64,000 nucleotides of DNA from Tigriopus japonicus. Lineage: Eukaryota > Arthropoda > Copepoda > Harpacticoida > Harpacticidae. The notes beneath the pieces were generated by a model. That model was given only the letters and a program-made list of their open reading frames with translations, was not told the origin of the DNA and did no database searches. Position 1 is the first letter of the stretch; every line of letters starts with the position of its first letter. The stretch lies in the NCBI GenBank assembly GCA_010645155.1, contig CM021316.1, forward strand, positions 2,339,249 through 2,403,248, written 5' to 3'. Position numbers and translations under genes: made by a program. Shown here piece by piece: positions 20,321-31,646 of the stretch.

Positions 20321-20342
20321 CCCGTTTATCCCGTTTATCCTA

Positions 20343-20803
20343 GAGCACTATGATAACAGAGTACGGTCATAAAGTGCCCCATCTAGCGGATTTTATGCAC
20401 CAACAGCTCACAGTTCCCACGATACACATATTTTTGAAGATTGCAACAGTCATTCATCTTTTTTAGACAAACTTAAGTGCCTAAAATGTTGAGGATGGAA
20501 CTCCAAATAGAACCTTAGGTGTTTTTCTGATGAATTTTGGCATAGGTCATGCCTGAATTACCTTTTCAGTAGTCAGGTTTTCATGCCAATTTGAAAAGGA
20601 TTTTACCAATAATTTCAATCAAAAACCACCACAGGTTCATCAACAACACTCAGTCAACATTTGAGGCACTTTAGTTTGTCCAAAGCTGATGGTTGACCGT
20701 TGCAATCCTCAAAAATATGTGTGTCATGGGAACTGCAAGCTATTGCCGCATGACAGCCTATAGATGGCGCACTTTATGACCGTACTCTTTTATTATAGTG
20801 CTC
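20343..20803. mobile_element. MITE with ~118-bp inverted repeats, abutting the assembly gap
   Basis: The left arm starts GAGCACTATGATAACAGAGT and contains GGTCATAAAGTGCCCCATCT and ACACATATTTTTGA. The right arm is its reverse complement, ending ATAGTGCTCT at 20804, where the Ns begin. TA precedes the left arm (20341-20342), consistent with a TA duplication whose right copy falls into the gap. Arm identity is roughly 85 percent by eye. No ORF. Confidence 0.85.
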
Positions 20804-20804
20804 T

Positions 20805-21202
20805 NNNNNNNNNNNNNNNNNNNNNNNNNNNNNNNNNNNNNNNNNNNNNNNNNNNNNNNNNNNNNNNNNNNNNNNNNNNNNNNNNNNNNNNNNNNNNNNN
20901 NNNNNNNNNNNNNNNNNNNNNNNNNNNNNNNNNNNNNNNNNNNNNNNNNNNNNNNNNNNNNNNNNNNNNNNNNNNNNNNNNNNNNNNNNNNNNNNNNNNN
21001 NNNNNNNNNNNNNNNNNNNNNNNNNNNNNNNNNNNNNNNNNNNNNNNNNNNNNNNNNNNNNNNNNNNNNNNNNNNNNNNNNNNNNNNNNNNNNNNNNNNN
21101 NNNNNNNNNNNNNNNNNNNNNNNNNNNNNNNNNNNNNNNNNNNNNNNNNNNNNNNNNNNNNNNNNNNNNNNNNNNNNNNNNNNNNNNNNNNNNNNNNNNN
21201 NN
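20805..21202. other. Assembly gap (398 N)
   Basis: A run of N. Frames reported across it are artefacts. The gap starts at the last base of an inverted-repeat element. Confidence 1.
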
Positions 21203-21720
21203 ATAATTTCCAAAAGTGGCAACTCACAGTTTTTTTTTGTGGCGTCTTTGCTGAATTTGGCAACTTTTGAAACTTGATGATACAGGTAATTACCAAGTAA
21301 TTGCTAAATTGCGACAAATGAAACTCTTTGGCTGCCAGTTGAAAGTCCATTTCAAACAAGTCTTCTAAACAAATACTTCGGTTAAATATAAGGTTGTGCC
21401 TTGTTTTTGACTGCAGTCAATTGTGGTGTCTGAATTATGGCGATGGACAAAATGCGCTTTTGGGCTGATATTTCATTTTTGATATCAGTTAGTGATGGAC
21501 CAAACAAGATCATAACCAAAAGTTTTCGTCTAAAGAGGGCTTAACCAAAACTGCAAGTAACTGATTGAAAAATTACGTATATACGTGCAAAATTCACTTT
21601 GAATTTTAATTGATTATGTGTTCAACATCAGGAAAAACTAAGTTTTGAAAAAAAAAAAAATAATTGGGTCAAAAGAAGTTGTAAAGGTTTTTGAACCAAA
21701 AGTATCTTCGGCTTCTTTAA
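21203..21720. other. Intergenic sequence after the gap
   Basis: No gene recognised. It contains a 13-base A run near 21650 and no paired ends. Confidence 0.4.
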
Positions 21721-22108
21721 AGTGCATATCTGCTTTTGGTTTTGTTAAGCATAACTGAAACCGAAATCAAAATTTCGGCTGTAATTTGGTAAGCACAGTG
21801 AGAAAAAAGATTGTTGATTTTGTGCTCCGTAGTGTTGCGCCGCCCTTTTCTGGTGATTCTGTTCTTTCCTGTTCTGCGCTCGATCAAATATTTCAAACGG
21901 TCAGTTGCTCCGCAACAAACGGTCGAGAATGAGATGAGATCATACAATTTTTGTGAAGCAATGAGAAACCAGAGGCCACGACTGTGCTACGGAGTAAACA
22001 AGCAGGCCCAGCTGATGTTTACTGAGCTTCCCTTATTTCGGCCGAAAGCGCTTTCATTCCATCAGCACTTTCAGTTACGCTTACCAAAACTAAAAGCAGA
22101 CATACACT
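21721..22108. mobile_element. MITE with 40-bp inverted repeats
   Basis: The left arm (21721-21760) is AGTGCATATCTGCTTTTGGT then TTTGTTAAGCATAACTGAAA. The right arm (22069-22108) is the reverse complement with about five mismatches, ending GCAGACATACACT. No clear target duplication (TAA or AAA at most). The 300-bp interior contains only chance frames. Confidence 0.8.
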
Positions 22109-22316
22109 AAATAGGATGGATTTTGATTGTTAAATAATTTTGTATAAAGAATAAAGGTGAAACCCTATGCACTTAACATTTTCGATTTACAGACACATAA
22201 TGTTACCTATCGGCAAAATTGGGTCATTAACAGCTTTATTGGGCGGGGGAGGATCTACTCTGCAATCCTAGCACCTAAGGATTCACCTTAACGTCAATTC
22301 AAGCGTTTGCTTTGCA

Positions 22317-23150
22317 AAAGGGACACCTACTGTAGTATGGATAGCCAAGGAGGAAGTTAAGTTAATGGGTTAGGTTTAAAAAGTTTGACTGTTAAAGGTT
22401 GACAAATCACGTTAGAAATCTCAAAAGTTCTCAAAAAATGGAGTAAAAACGATACAAAATGCAAAGGTACTAAGAATGTCTCGAAGAATCACGATTTTAA
22501 TGGCGCCAAAAATGAAGAGAACCCAATACCGAGTCAACCGTATTTATTGTCCCATGCCAAACAAATAATTACGTAAACACAATAATGGCGCACCGATGAT
22601 GAAGAAATAGCAGTTAAAGGAATATCCTTAAGTATAGCTATAGCAAGTCTAAGTGAAATTGATTGACTTAATTAGAAACTATGATCTTGTATTCAGTGGT
22701 TACTCTCCCATTCAAATTACGCACGCTCTTTTCTAAAAAATCATCCTAGCTTTGACCGCACATTATAAAGCTTAAGAGTGACTGAACTTTTTAGACGTAA
22801 ACAAAATCTTTCGTAAATACCTTTACTTTTCCTATTGTTTGTGCCAATAATATTTTTTGTCATGAATTACGCGCTAAAATCAAGGGGAAGTTGATAATGG
22901 ACTACCCTTGACAACATATAAGAGTAGAACAAATGTAAAAAGTGATTGATCCAATAATCATGAGTAGATATACAGGTTATGCTTTTGCCTGAGCAACAAA
23001 CCACTTGATTTTATTGTGTTTTTGTAATATTTGGAAATAAGGATTCCTAATCTAATATGTCAGCCTGTAACAATTAAGCTTTTAAAACCCAACACCTTAA
23101 CTTTAACTACATGCTTGGCTGTCCATACTACTTCAGGTGTCCCTTTCTCA
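22317..23150. mobile_element. Element with ~90-bp inverted arms
   Basis: The arm at about 22317-22405 (AAAGGGACACCT, GTAGTATGG, AGCCAAG, GGGTT, GTTGAC) is repeated in reverse complement at about 23058-23150, with small indels. The ends beyond the arms are less alike, so the outer boundary and duplication are not fixed. The 650-bp interior is AT-rich and non-coding. Confidence 0.65.
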
Positions 23151-23159
23151 AAGCAGGAG

Positions 23160-23506
23160 ACGGACGCGTGCGCTCGTCCTTACCTCTAGGTCCGTTCAAG
23201 TAAAAGATAACCGAAGTTGCTTACTAGCACGCACAATACAAAAAAATTTTAATTTGGCCGCGAGCCGTCCTTAGGACCTGGCAACCCTGGTCATAGTAGA
23301 ATAATGGAACAAGGCAAAGGTGATTTTTATCTTGATTTATTTACAACAAAGAATTACAAAATGAACATGTAGATAGGTGGTACACAGAACTTGTCTCATA
23401 ATGAACTTTATTTTCGACGTGGAACCAATCAGAGTTGGCAATTTTCTTCGACCCTTAAATAACACATAATCTTAACCGACTTGTTTTTTTTCAGAATTTT
23501 ATGGTT
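23160..23506. other. Sequence downstream of Pcf11
   Basis: Beyond the last good poly(A) signal of Pcf11; no gene is recognised. Further AATAAA words on the minus strand (for example near 23410) could serve longer 3' UTR forms. Confidence 0.4.
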
Positions 23507-23512
23507 TTTATT
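23507..23512 (-). terminator. Likely Pcf11 poly(A) signal
   Basis: AATAAA on the minus strand about 110 bases after the Pcf11 stop codon. Position and motif fit a short 3' UTR; use is not shown by sequence. Confidence 0.5.
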
Positions 23513-23620
23513 GAGTGGTAGCACATACCTACACAATTAATAATTGATATCAGGGTGAATTTTCATGTGAAAAAATGAGCCAAAAAATGAGAGGGAAAAA
23601 TGAAGAGCTGGAACAAAAAG

Positions 23621-24657
23621 TTACATAATCAAACACAACCCCGAGAGCTCTTGACCGCGATTCTGGGGTGGCAATTCCGTGAATTTTCGGTCCTTCAACT
23701 TGGGCTTCAAGACATCCAAGTCTAACTTGGCTTCTTGCACAATAGCCTCGGGATCAAATTCTGAATTCTCGACACTTTCTTTGTCCGATTGATTGGAAAC
23801 GATGCTTTCTCGGCGCTCAAGTTCCACTTGCGACGTGATATTGATCTTGATCCCGGGTTTGGGACCCACGGGCTCTTGGGACATACTGGGGGCTATCATT
23901 GAGGAATCTTCTAAAGAGTTCTCGTGAGTTGGGACAGGCTGCTCTTCGGGTTGTGCCTCTTTCTCCTTGGTCTCGTCTGACAGTTGAGTCTCAACCTGAC
24001 TTTCCACTCCTTCCTCAGGTTCTTCTTTGGAAGGCTCGACCTTGACTTTGGTTTCCATTTCTGAAGATTCCGTCTTGATAGTCTCGATTGGTTCCGCTTC
24101 TTTGGATGGAGAACCGGGGTTCTCTTCCTTCACTAAGACCGATGAGGATTCGGGTTCAGATTGGACTGTGGGTTCCATGGGAACAGCAATGTCCTTTTCT
24201 GTGGTGTCTTCAGAGAGATCGGTCATTTCTTGATCGGGTTCAGGCTTCACTTCGGGCTGGACTTGTTTTTCTGATGGTTCTGGAACAGGTTCTTCCATTG
24301 GCACATCACCGTCGATAACAGCAGTTGAAGAGGGTTGTTCTTCTTCTTCCTCTTCTTCCTCGTCTTCGTGGAAGCTCTCATCGATGAGGAAGTTATGTTG
24401 GCTGTTGGCCTTGTCGGCGTGACATTGGGGATGGAAGATTCCCTCATCTTCCACGAAGATGGCATTTCGGTAATGCCATTTCCCGTCGTCATCGTCGTCG
24501 GTACCTTCCTTGAAGAATTGGTCGAACTCCTCCTTACAAATGGAACAAGTTCCTTCACCCTCGGGTTTCACTGAATCCTCGGAAACTGGCACGGTCGGGA
24601 TCTTTTCGGGTTCCGGAGAGGTGTTTGCCGAGCCTCTCAATTCGGCTTCCGTCAAAT
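23621..24657 (-). CDS. Pcf11: Pcf11 exon 8: second zinc finger and acidic tail
   Basis: GTCSICKEEFDQFF and GIFHPQCHAD give the C-x2-C...H-x2-C finger, interrupted by an acidic DDDDD loop. A Glu/Pro/Ser-rich acidic tail follows, then a conserved short end GIKINITSQVELERRESIVS and a stop at 23621. Confidence 0.94.
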
Positions 24658-27600
24658 CTAATGGGTGGTAATGAAAGTGAAAATCAATTAGACTGGGTTC
24701 TTGAGAAACAGATGAATGGATGACCTTCAGAAAAGTGTATATTACCTTTGTCTTCCGCCACTTCGATTTCATCGGAAATGATCCAATCCACTCGTTCGAA
24801 ATACCATTTCCGACTTTGCGCTTTTCGAGCGTTATCCTTTTCGCGTCGATTCATGCGGAAATGCCAATCCAAATGTTGCGAGTAGGAAATCATGTCTCCC
24901 GGAGAAAACCGAAGACCGCAATTCTTGCACTGAAGTGCTGCAGGATCGTATAACTGATTGATCAATCCTTGCTGACGTCTGAGAGGGAAATAAATAAATA
25001 ATGAATATTAGAAAATTGTTCTAGAGTCTGACTCATGAAATGGCTTACTCTTTCATGGTTTTGTGATGAGATTTGAAGACGATTTTCTTGATGGCCATCA
25101 CGTTCTCTTCGTTGGTTTGGTTTTCCGGTTTACCCTTGTTCTTGGCACTCGGATCCAAATCGGACTCTTCCTCCTTGAGCTTGCTACTCTTCGATGGGGC
25201 AGGAGTTTTGGGCGTATCCAAACCAGGAATGCCAACTCCATTTGTGCTCTTCTTTTGGTCGGCATTGCCAGTGGAAACTAATCCGGCACCCAAGAGTTGG
25301 CTCCACAAGTTGTGAACATTCACAGCGGGTGATGGGGTAGGATTACCCGTTTTGGAAGCTCCGGAGTCGATGGTGCTGACTTCTTGATCACATTTGTAAG
25401 ACGATTCGGACATGGTGTCCACATCCCGATTGGATTCGGTCTTGCCATCGAACCCGCGGAAGAGTGGGAGTAACTTGTCGAAAGCCGAAGAGACTCCTTC
25501 CGAATCAAATCCTGCCATGGGACCATTGCTATTCGAAGGAGGCGAAGGAGGGGCGGGACCACCTGGTCGGAAACCACCTTGAACATGTTGAACTGGAATG
25601 AAAGAGAGGCTTGGCGTTAGTGGAACTATCCTGTCTCCCAAGTGGGAGATGACATGGTTGATGTGACTACCTTGCTCGAGTTCCTCGGGTGGAACAAGTC
25701 CGATCACCCTAATCTGCCCGATTTTGACTCCTTGAGGCAGAGAGGGGAGTCGGAGATATTGTTTCTGTCCGTTCACATAGATCACGATTGGCATACCCCC
25801 GAACTCTGTTCGAAATGGATGCCCATTAATGAGGAGAGTTCGAAGACCCTCGACAAATCTGAGTACATGGGGTTTGCCCATGATATCCACCCTTTGAGGT
25901 TTGGGGTCGAGGAACAAGCGAACGGCATTGTTCAAATCCCCGTTAATGATCAACCGAACGTATCCGGCACACAAATCGGGTCTGGGGTGTTCCCCGATTC
26001 GAACCCGAGGGGGCGGGCCTTCGAGAAAGAACTCGTGCAAATTGGGGCCTAACTTTACGCTTATGGCCTTGTCAAAGTAACACTGGTAGCCCTGGCCATC
26101 TATCCAAAGCTCTCTTGTGGGTGCACCTAGCTTTATTTTATGCTGCATGCCATCGAGATTGAAATCAGTGTATTCAGTTACATCCAATTTTAGACTGACG
26201 GTCAAGAGGCCTTGATCGACGATCACACGCCTCAAACCGTCGTCACCTTGGAATGACAAGTCTCGCACGTCATTCTCATCCATCACACACGTGGCCATCT
26301 CGCCGTAGAATCGAATCTCTCGCGGACAGTTGTCAATGGGCAGACTCTTGTAGGGGTCGGCCTCGATGGCTTTCAGGTCCTCCTCGGACGGGAACGGAAG
26401 GTCTAATCGACTCTTGACGACAGGGGGTTGGGGGCCATTGGGGCCCATCATGGGTGGTACGGGGCCGTGCATTCCGTTGAAAGGTCCGGGGGCGTTGGGT
26501 CGAGGTCCAGGGATGTTGGCCATGGGAGGTCCGGGAAACGGTCCCGGAGGAACTCCCGGGACATTGGGAGCGGACCAAGGGGCCATGATGACGCCTCCAT
26601 TGTGGTTGCCCGAATTCTCCTTGCCCTCAGCTTGGTGATGTCGCTTATCAGCTTGAGCCATCATGGCCGCCTCCTTCAAGCTCATGACTTGGCGCATGAG
26701 ATGTGAGAATTGCTCTTGGCTGAGTCGGGCTTGCTCGAGACCTTCACGAGCTTGATGAATGATACTGGGGATGATTTGCGTTTCCACGATGTGCGGATCT
26801 GTTTGACTGACAGTGTGCATGAAGTTGTCAAAGTTCGGGAAGGCTTCGCCCACGAAATTGCTGGTGGTGGTATCGCTCGGGAATCGATTGTTTGGGAAGA
26901 ATGGAGCGGCGACACCTCCTCCCATTGGACCATTTCCACCTGGAGGTCTGTCTCCGAGGTTTCTGGGCATGTTGAGGCCTCCTCGTCCTCGAAAGGAATT
27001 GCGACCTCCGGGAAAACGCCGATCTTGTTCTTGATTGGGAGGGCGATCACGGTCCGAATCTCGCAGCGGGGTTCGATACTCGTCTGGATTCGATTCCTTG
27101 AATTTGGCCCATCCCAAATTGCTGTCATTGGATGGCACGGGGTGATCATCACCAAACAAGCTTGAAGGAAGGAAAAATAGGTCCGTGAGTTTTGGAATTA
27201 GACATGAAAAAAAAACCAGAGTACTTACTCTTGATTGTTGGTGGAAGCATTAGCTTTGGTCTTCTTATCCTTGGGCGAACCAGTCTTGGACAATGCTGAA
27301 CCACGTCGCTTTGTGCCTTTGGTCCCTTCCATTCTTCGACCTTTATTGAATTCTGCAAACGGACCCTCTTCTTTAAATGATGGCGAAGGGGATCTTTTCT
27401 TCTTCTGGGATGAGCCTCCAGCCTTTTTGGGGATCTTGAACTTCTTGACAGGCCTTTCATTGGCATCCAGAGGACTGGGAGTTCTTGAAGGAGATCGATC
27501 AATCTTGACCTTCTTCGACGATGACGAAGATTCATTCTTCTTATTATTCGATGATCTGGACGATGACGAAGATCCACTTCGTTTAGATGAGGAAGAAGAA

Positions 27601-30600
27601 GAAGAAGAGGACGAAGACGACGACGACTTCTTCGGAGACTTTTCGTCCGATCGATTGGCCTTCAGAGGAGCAATCGATCCCTTGAAATCGTTCCGAATCT
27701 GAGGTGGTGGAGGAGTCTTTCTCACGGGATTAGGCTTGCTCTCGACTGGAGGATGTTGTGGTTCTTCTTTGGTCACCTCCACGGTAGAAGTAGGGACGGG
27801 GATCGTCTTGCCCTTTAACCGAGGGTCTTTGATTCGTTTGCTGATCTCTTCAGAGCTCGGTTTTTGGACCTGAAAACGAGGTTAAGGGTTTGGTTGATTG
27901 AACGAAACTTCACTAAGAATTTGAATTTAAGTCACAATATCCTATTTCAAGATCCTTGCTATTAAAGAAACATGAAAAAATATTCCCGATATTTCCAAGA
28001 ATTGAAGATACTAACAACAAAATAATAACCTCATGAAATCAAACGTTTCCATTACCGCTTCAACGCTTCGAAAAAATAAACTTTTTTCTTGTTACTTTAA
28101 ACTCAAGACAAAGAAGCAACGAAGCCTGCAAAAGCCTTCCCTGTGTTTATCACCGATGATTTTAGGTTAGCCATTCTCTAGTTTCCAATTAACAAAAAGT
28201 TTTCACCGAAACCTTCTAACTTTGTCTAAACGTGTGAAAGAAAAAAGAACAGGGCCAAGGAATCGTCCGGGAAAAAGAGGGTAAACAAAGTCGAATAATA
28301 TCGTTCGTATCGTAACAAGGTATGCAAAGGATGACACATGAATGGTTTTATTTTGTCGTGACATCCATTGCTCTATTTGGCAACGTGGTCCACACTTGTT
28401 TGTCTGGTCTAACCTCATGTTCTTCACCTTGTAGAACAAGTCGAATTTTATAGTATGATCACAACATGATGGAAGCAAAAGTCGATAAGAGGGTGGTTGA
28501 GGTAGTTGAAGTGGAGCTGGTAGAAGGGAGTCCTGACCTCTAAAATCGGTCTTCATCACAGCCATTTTCAATAATTTATGGTAGTTGGTATTATAATGAT
28601 AATAATAAGAGTAAGAGTAATAAACAAATACAGATCTGACAATGGAGAAAGGAGAAGAGGGGCAGGAGGAGGAGGAAAAAGGTGGAGAGGGAACAATGAT
28701 GCACACCTGAGTTGAATCTTCTTTGACAATTTCTTTCACAGCCGGGGTTGTCGTTGTTGTTGTTGAAGTCGATGATGACGAAGAAACGCTTTTCAATCCC
28801 TAAAAGGCAACGAATATTTCATGTAAAGGAATAAAGAACTGAAGTTATGACAATTCAACTCCCCAAAAACTCACCTTCATTTGTTGTTCCATGAGCTTGC
28901 GCTCCTGTTCTAATTGCATTTCCATGCGTTTGAGCTGGATTCGTTTGAGCTCGTCCTGTTTTCGACGGACTTCTTCGTCCAATTTTTTGCTTTCTTCATC
29001 CAAGGTTTCAATCGTGCCCTGCAGATCAGAACATGACAATTCTAATTTATGTGGCAAAATTCGAAAACGTTACTGTGGTTGACCAATGTTACCTTCTTGA
29101 AATAGTTGGGATTGATGTGAATCTTGGTTGGATTGGCCAATTCTTGGCCAATGGCCGGGTTGGCAATCGGCCATTTAGGGTCAAAATACTTCTTGATCCT
29201 CGTGTCCAACAAGAAAAGGGCCTTGGGATTGAAGACATCGTTCCACGTACAACGTAACTTGTACAAAGCCGTCCGAATCTTAACGTCCTCGTTGGCCTCA
29301 AAAACCCAGGCAAACACATCCACCAAGAATGGCTCAAAGAGATCTTTGAACTTGAGCCCGTGATTCTTAACGATCGAGTCCATCAAGTAAAGCGAAGGCA
29401 ATTTGCGCTCAGGATTGATCTAAACAATCAAATAAAGAAAACGAACCGTAAGAAATCCTATTGAAAGTTCTCTAAAATTCAAGTTTAATTATTCTGTTGT
29501 CTGAGGACAAAATGCTCATCCAACCTAGCACAAATGTGTACTACACCATACCAATACTAAGCATACTCTGCCTTGACATGAACTTTCTACTTTAGGCTTG
29601 TCATAGCATTATTCTGAAGAGTTATTGTTTATTACTGTGGGCTTTTAACTGTACATTCGTTTTGATTTGATAAAAAAAGGTTTCCACATAGACTTTTGTT
29701 GGAACCCTTGACCCTGGAGAAGCAAATGCTTGTGCGTGCCAGGGTCAGAAATGGCGAGCTGGAGAAATACAATCAAACCTGGTCATTCGTCTAAAATAAA
29801 GACGATGGAAATAGCGTTCAAAACCACATGAATCATTCACTCTTTGCATGAGAATTTATGGTTATATTGGTACTAGACCGAAGAACTCTTCGTTAGCCAA
29901 AAGTTTCACCCGAAAGAAGTTATAACCGAAACATTTTTACGTACGTTATCCTTCTTTCTAGCACTGGGATGAAAGAAGGATCGGAGATTTGTTTATTTCA
30001 CTCCCAACCCTCTTCTTTCCTGATTTTCGCTCTGGTTTCGTCGGCATAACCGAACGAACACCAAATTCTTGCCGAATAAAAATCCTTTCGTTAAGATTTA
30101 TCCTTGTCACCACATCATTTTTAGTTTATATTTTCAACAAGATATATTTATTTTTCAAGACTTTATTACCCCCACCAACCAACCCCGGTTTATTTCTATT
30201 CCCAACAAGTCCATATTAACGGACAACGTTGTCCCTTGTAGATATAATAATCCGTTTGAACCCAACATCATCAAAGCATCCGTACGTAACTTAAAAAGAC
30301 AGCGGCACAAACGCGATGAGTTCAAGTTTATTCCACCCAACCCGAACAATTCATACGATAATCACGAGAAAGGGTTCAACAATAGTGCGCAACTCTGGCA
30401 AATACAAACTAGATCAGATTCGACGGGTTCGTCTGGCATTGATTATCTTTCTTATACCTTTCGGATGCGCTCCACGATGCATTTGGCGATCTGACTGGGA
30501 TGCTTGGACTCGTGGGCCAATTCGGTCAAGGTCACAATCACCGGACGACTGTTGAACGTTAATTTGTCCAAGGTAGCCAAATAATTCAAGCGTTCTTCCT

Positions 30601-30604
30601 CCAT
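23621..30604 (-). CDS. Pcf11: Pcf11, pre-mRNA cleavage complex II scaffold (8 exons, 1577 aa)
   Basis: Pcf11 binds the phosphorylated CTD of RNA polymerase II and Clp1, and is needed for 3'-end cleavage and termination in the nucleus. Exons on the minus strand: 30604-30458, 29419-29093, 29018-28875, 28799-28707, 27869-27229, 27160-25049, 24978-24746 and 24657-23621. All junctions are GT-AG and the lengths sum to 4734 bases in one frame. Residues 1 to about 135 form the CTD-interaction domain (LPSLYLMDSIVKNHG, TWNDVF). A coiled coil (159-206), a Ser/Arg-rich part (238-450), a Pro/Gly-rich part and a conserved beta-rich middle follow. Two zinc fingers lie at 1172-1194 (C, C, H, H) and 1270-1311 (C, C, H, C), then an acidic tail. 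The length is close to that of animal Pcf11 (human about 1555). The ATG at 30604 is the first in frame with the CID. Confidence 0.96.
24746..24978 (-). CDS. Pcf11: Pcf11 exon 7: first zinc finger and Clp1-binding segment
   Basis: Codes LYDPAALQCKNCGLRFSPGD, then SYSQHLDWHFRMNRREKDN and SRKWYFERVDWI. The C-x2-C and H-x3-H residues form the first finger. The following SRKWY...W segment matches the known conserved Clp1-interaction region between the two fingers of Pcf11. Confidence 0.95.
25049..27160 (-). CDS. Pcf11: Pcf11 exon 6: RG/Pro-Gly-rich region and conserved beta-rich middle
   Basis: The 704-codon main exon. It holds an RG-rich stretch (GGRNSFRGRGG), a helix (ARLSQEQFSHLMRQV), a Pro/Gly-rich segment, then a structured part from LPFPSEEDLKAIEADPYKSL through GKPHVLRFVEGLRTLLING to GGMPIVIYVNGQKQYLRL. 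In this part short G..P..I.I.G..H motifs recur. It ends in a Lys-rich stretch (AIKKIVFKSHHKT). Confidence 0.94.
27229..27869 (-). CDS. Pcf11: Pcf11 exon 5: Ser-rich basic region
   Basis: Begins VQKPSSEEISKRIKDPRLKG, then a long serine run and SP/TP sites (RSPSRTPSP) with Lys-rich patches (KKVK, KKRSP) likely to act as nuclear localisation signals. Low complexity and probably disordered. Ends phase 2 at a GTAAGT donor. Confidence 0.92.
28707..28799 (-). CDS. Pcf11: Pcf11 exon 4: Ser/Thr-rich linker
   Basis: 31 residues: a run of Ser and Thr (SSSSSTSTTTTTT) then PAVKEIVKEDSTQ. At 93 bases and phase 0 on both sides it could be skipped without changing the frame, so it is a candidate alternative exon (inference). 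Confidence 0.88.
28875..29018 (-). CDS. Pcf11: Pcf11 exon 3: charged coiled-coil segment
   Basis: 48 residues with a strong Glu/Lys/Arg heptad-like pattern (DEEVRRKQDELKRIQ, MEMQLEQERKLMEQQMK). It sits directly after the CID, as in other Pcf11 proteins. Phase 0 at both ends. Confidence 0.9.
29093..29419 (-). CDS. Pcf11: Pcf11 exon 2: core of the CTD-interaction domain
   Basis: Residues 50-158. KLPSLYLMDSIVKNHGLKFK, FEPFLVDVFAWVF and KIRTALYKLRCTWNDVF are the best-conserved CID helices that hold the Ser2-phosphorylated CTD. The exon begins after a TTTAG acceptor and ends at GTAACATT. Confidence 0.95.
30458..30604 (-). CDS. Pcf11: Pcf11 exon 1: start and first CID helices
   Basis: Codes MEEERLNYLATLDKLTFNSR then PVIVTLTELAHESKHPSQIA and ends at a GTATAAG donor. 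Length 147 bases, phase 0. The start codon lies in a GGCAAAATGGAGG context resembling a YY1-type motif, which is common at TATA-less housekeeping starts (inference). Confidence 0.92.
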
Positions 30605-31646
30605 TTTGCCGCGATTGCAATCCTCGAATCCGATAGATTACTGACCCAGGCGAATGCGGCTTGAATATCACAGTAAGACGATGGAAGGACCTTTAAACAC
30701 GGGATCGGAATTCCATAGTCGAAGACCTGGCGGATTGATGTTGACACGGATTCGAAGAGGCGATCTGATGCCGAACGATTCAATATGGCGACTGAAGAGA
30801 GGCGAGAGACCGCGTGACCAGTGACCCCATTCTTTGAAGAAGAAAGAGCCCAAACGACGCTCTGTCAGAGGGAGCGTGGGTGTGAGGAGGGGGGGGATGT
30901 TAGAGCGTCTACCTGTGTCTCTTGGGATTTTGGAGAGCGTCTTTTTAAGAGATTTATGAGCGCGTGGGGAGGAGGATTGAGTTTAAAGTACATTTTGTCA
31001 CATGATTAAAACTACTGGATTGTTAAATTTTGTTTTTGGAGGCGGGAGTTGTGGAAAAAGGGTTAAACAGAATGATCAGTCAGAGCGTTGTTTGGGATCA
31101 AACAAAGGACATCGATTCTTTTTTCAAACAAGAAACAAGTTTAAATGTCCAAATTAAAAAAAATGCAACATTTTGAAATAATTTATTAAGATTTGGCCTT
31201 TTTTTGCTTTTTAAGTGGCTCCAACTTGGCGACTCAAGAATTCAACACCCATTCACAGAAGAATTATCAAACTTTGTCCATATTTAATGGCAAACTGCGA
31301 AATTCTGGGTTTAGCGTTACCATATCTTTTAGTGCTAATGTTCTCATTAAAAACTCTGTGTTGAGAATGTTTTCCCATGAATCTTTCACGCCTCAAAAAC
31401 ATGCATCCCTCCTTTAAAGGTTAATAAGATATACACGTCTTTGTTTTTTATGAGTGACCAGCTGGTCACGCAAAAGTGATAAAACACGATCGTTGGGAAA
31501 GCTGGCAGAATCGGCAGGGAAATTTGCCGCCAAGGGAGCTAAACACGTAGCCACTCGATTGATCTTCAAAAAATCCTTGGAATGTAGTCGAAGGACAATC
31601 ACTGTTTTCACGGGAAAACCAGTACCATGCAGGAACCACTGTAGGT
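30605..31646. other. Pcf11 promoter region and upstream sequence
   Basis: The first ~300 bases hold the expected 5' UTR and promoter of Pcf11 (minus). There is no TATA box at a fitting distance; a second ATGGCG word lies at 30785. GC-rich sequence (30850-30990) with a GGAGGGGGGGATG run lies further up. Beyond it the sequence is AT-rich without a recognised gene. Confidence 0.4.

Noticed and set aside
20758..21359. Long frames across the N run
   Set aside because: They consist mostly of undefined residues and are artefacts of the gap.
24027..24574. Plus-strand frames opposite the Pcf11 last exon
   Set aside because: They are antisense shadows of the acidic Glu-rich Pcf11 tail.
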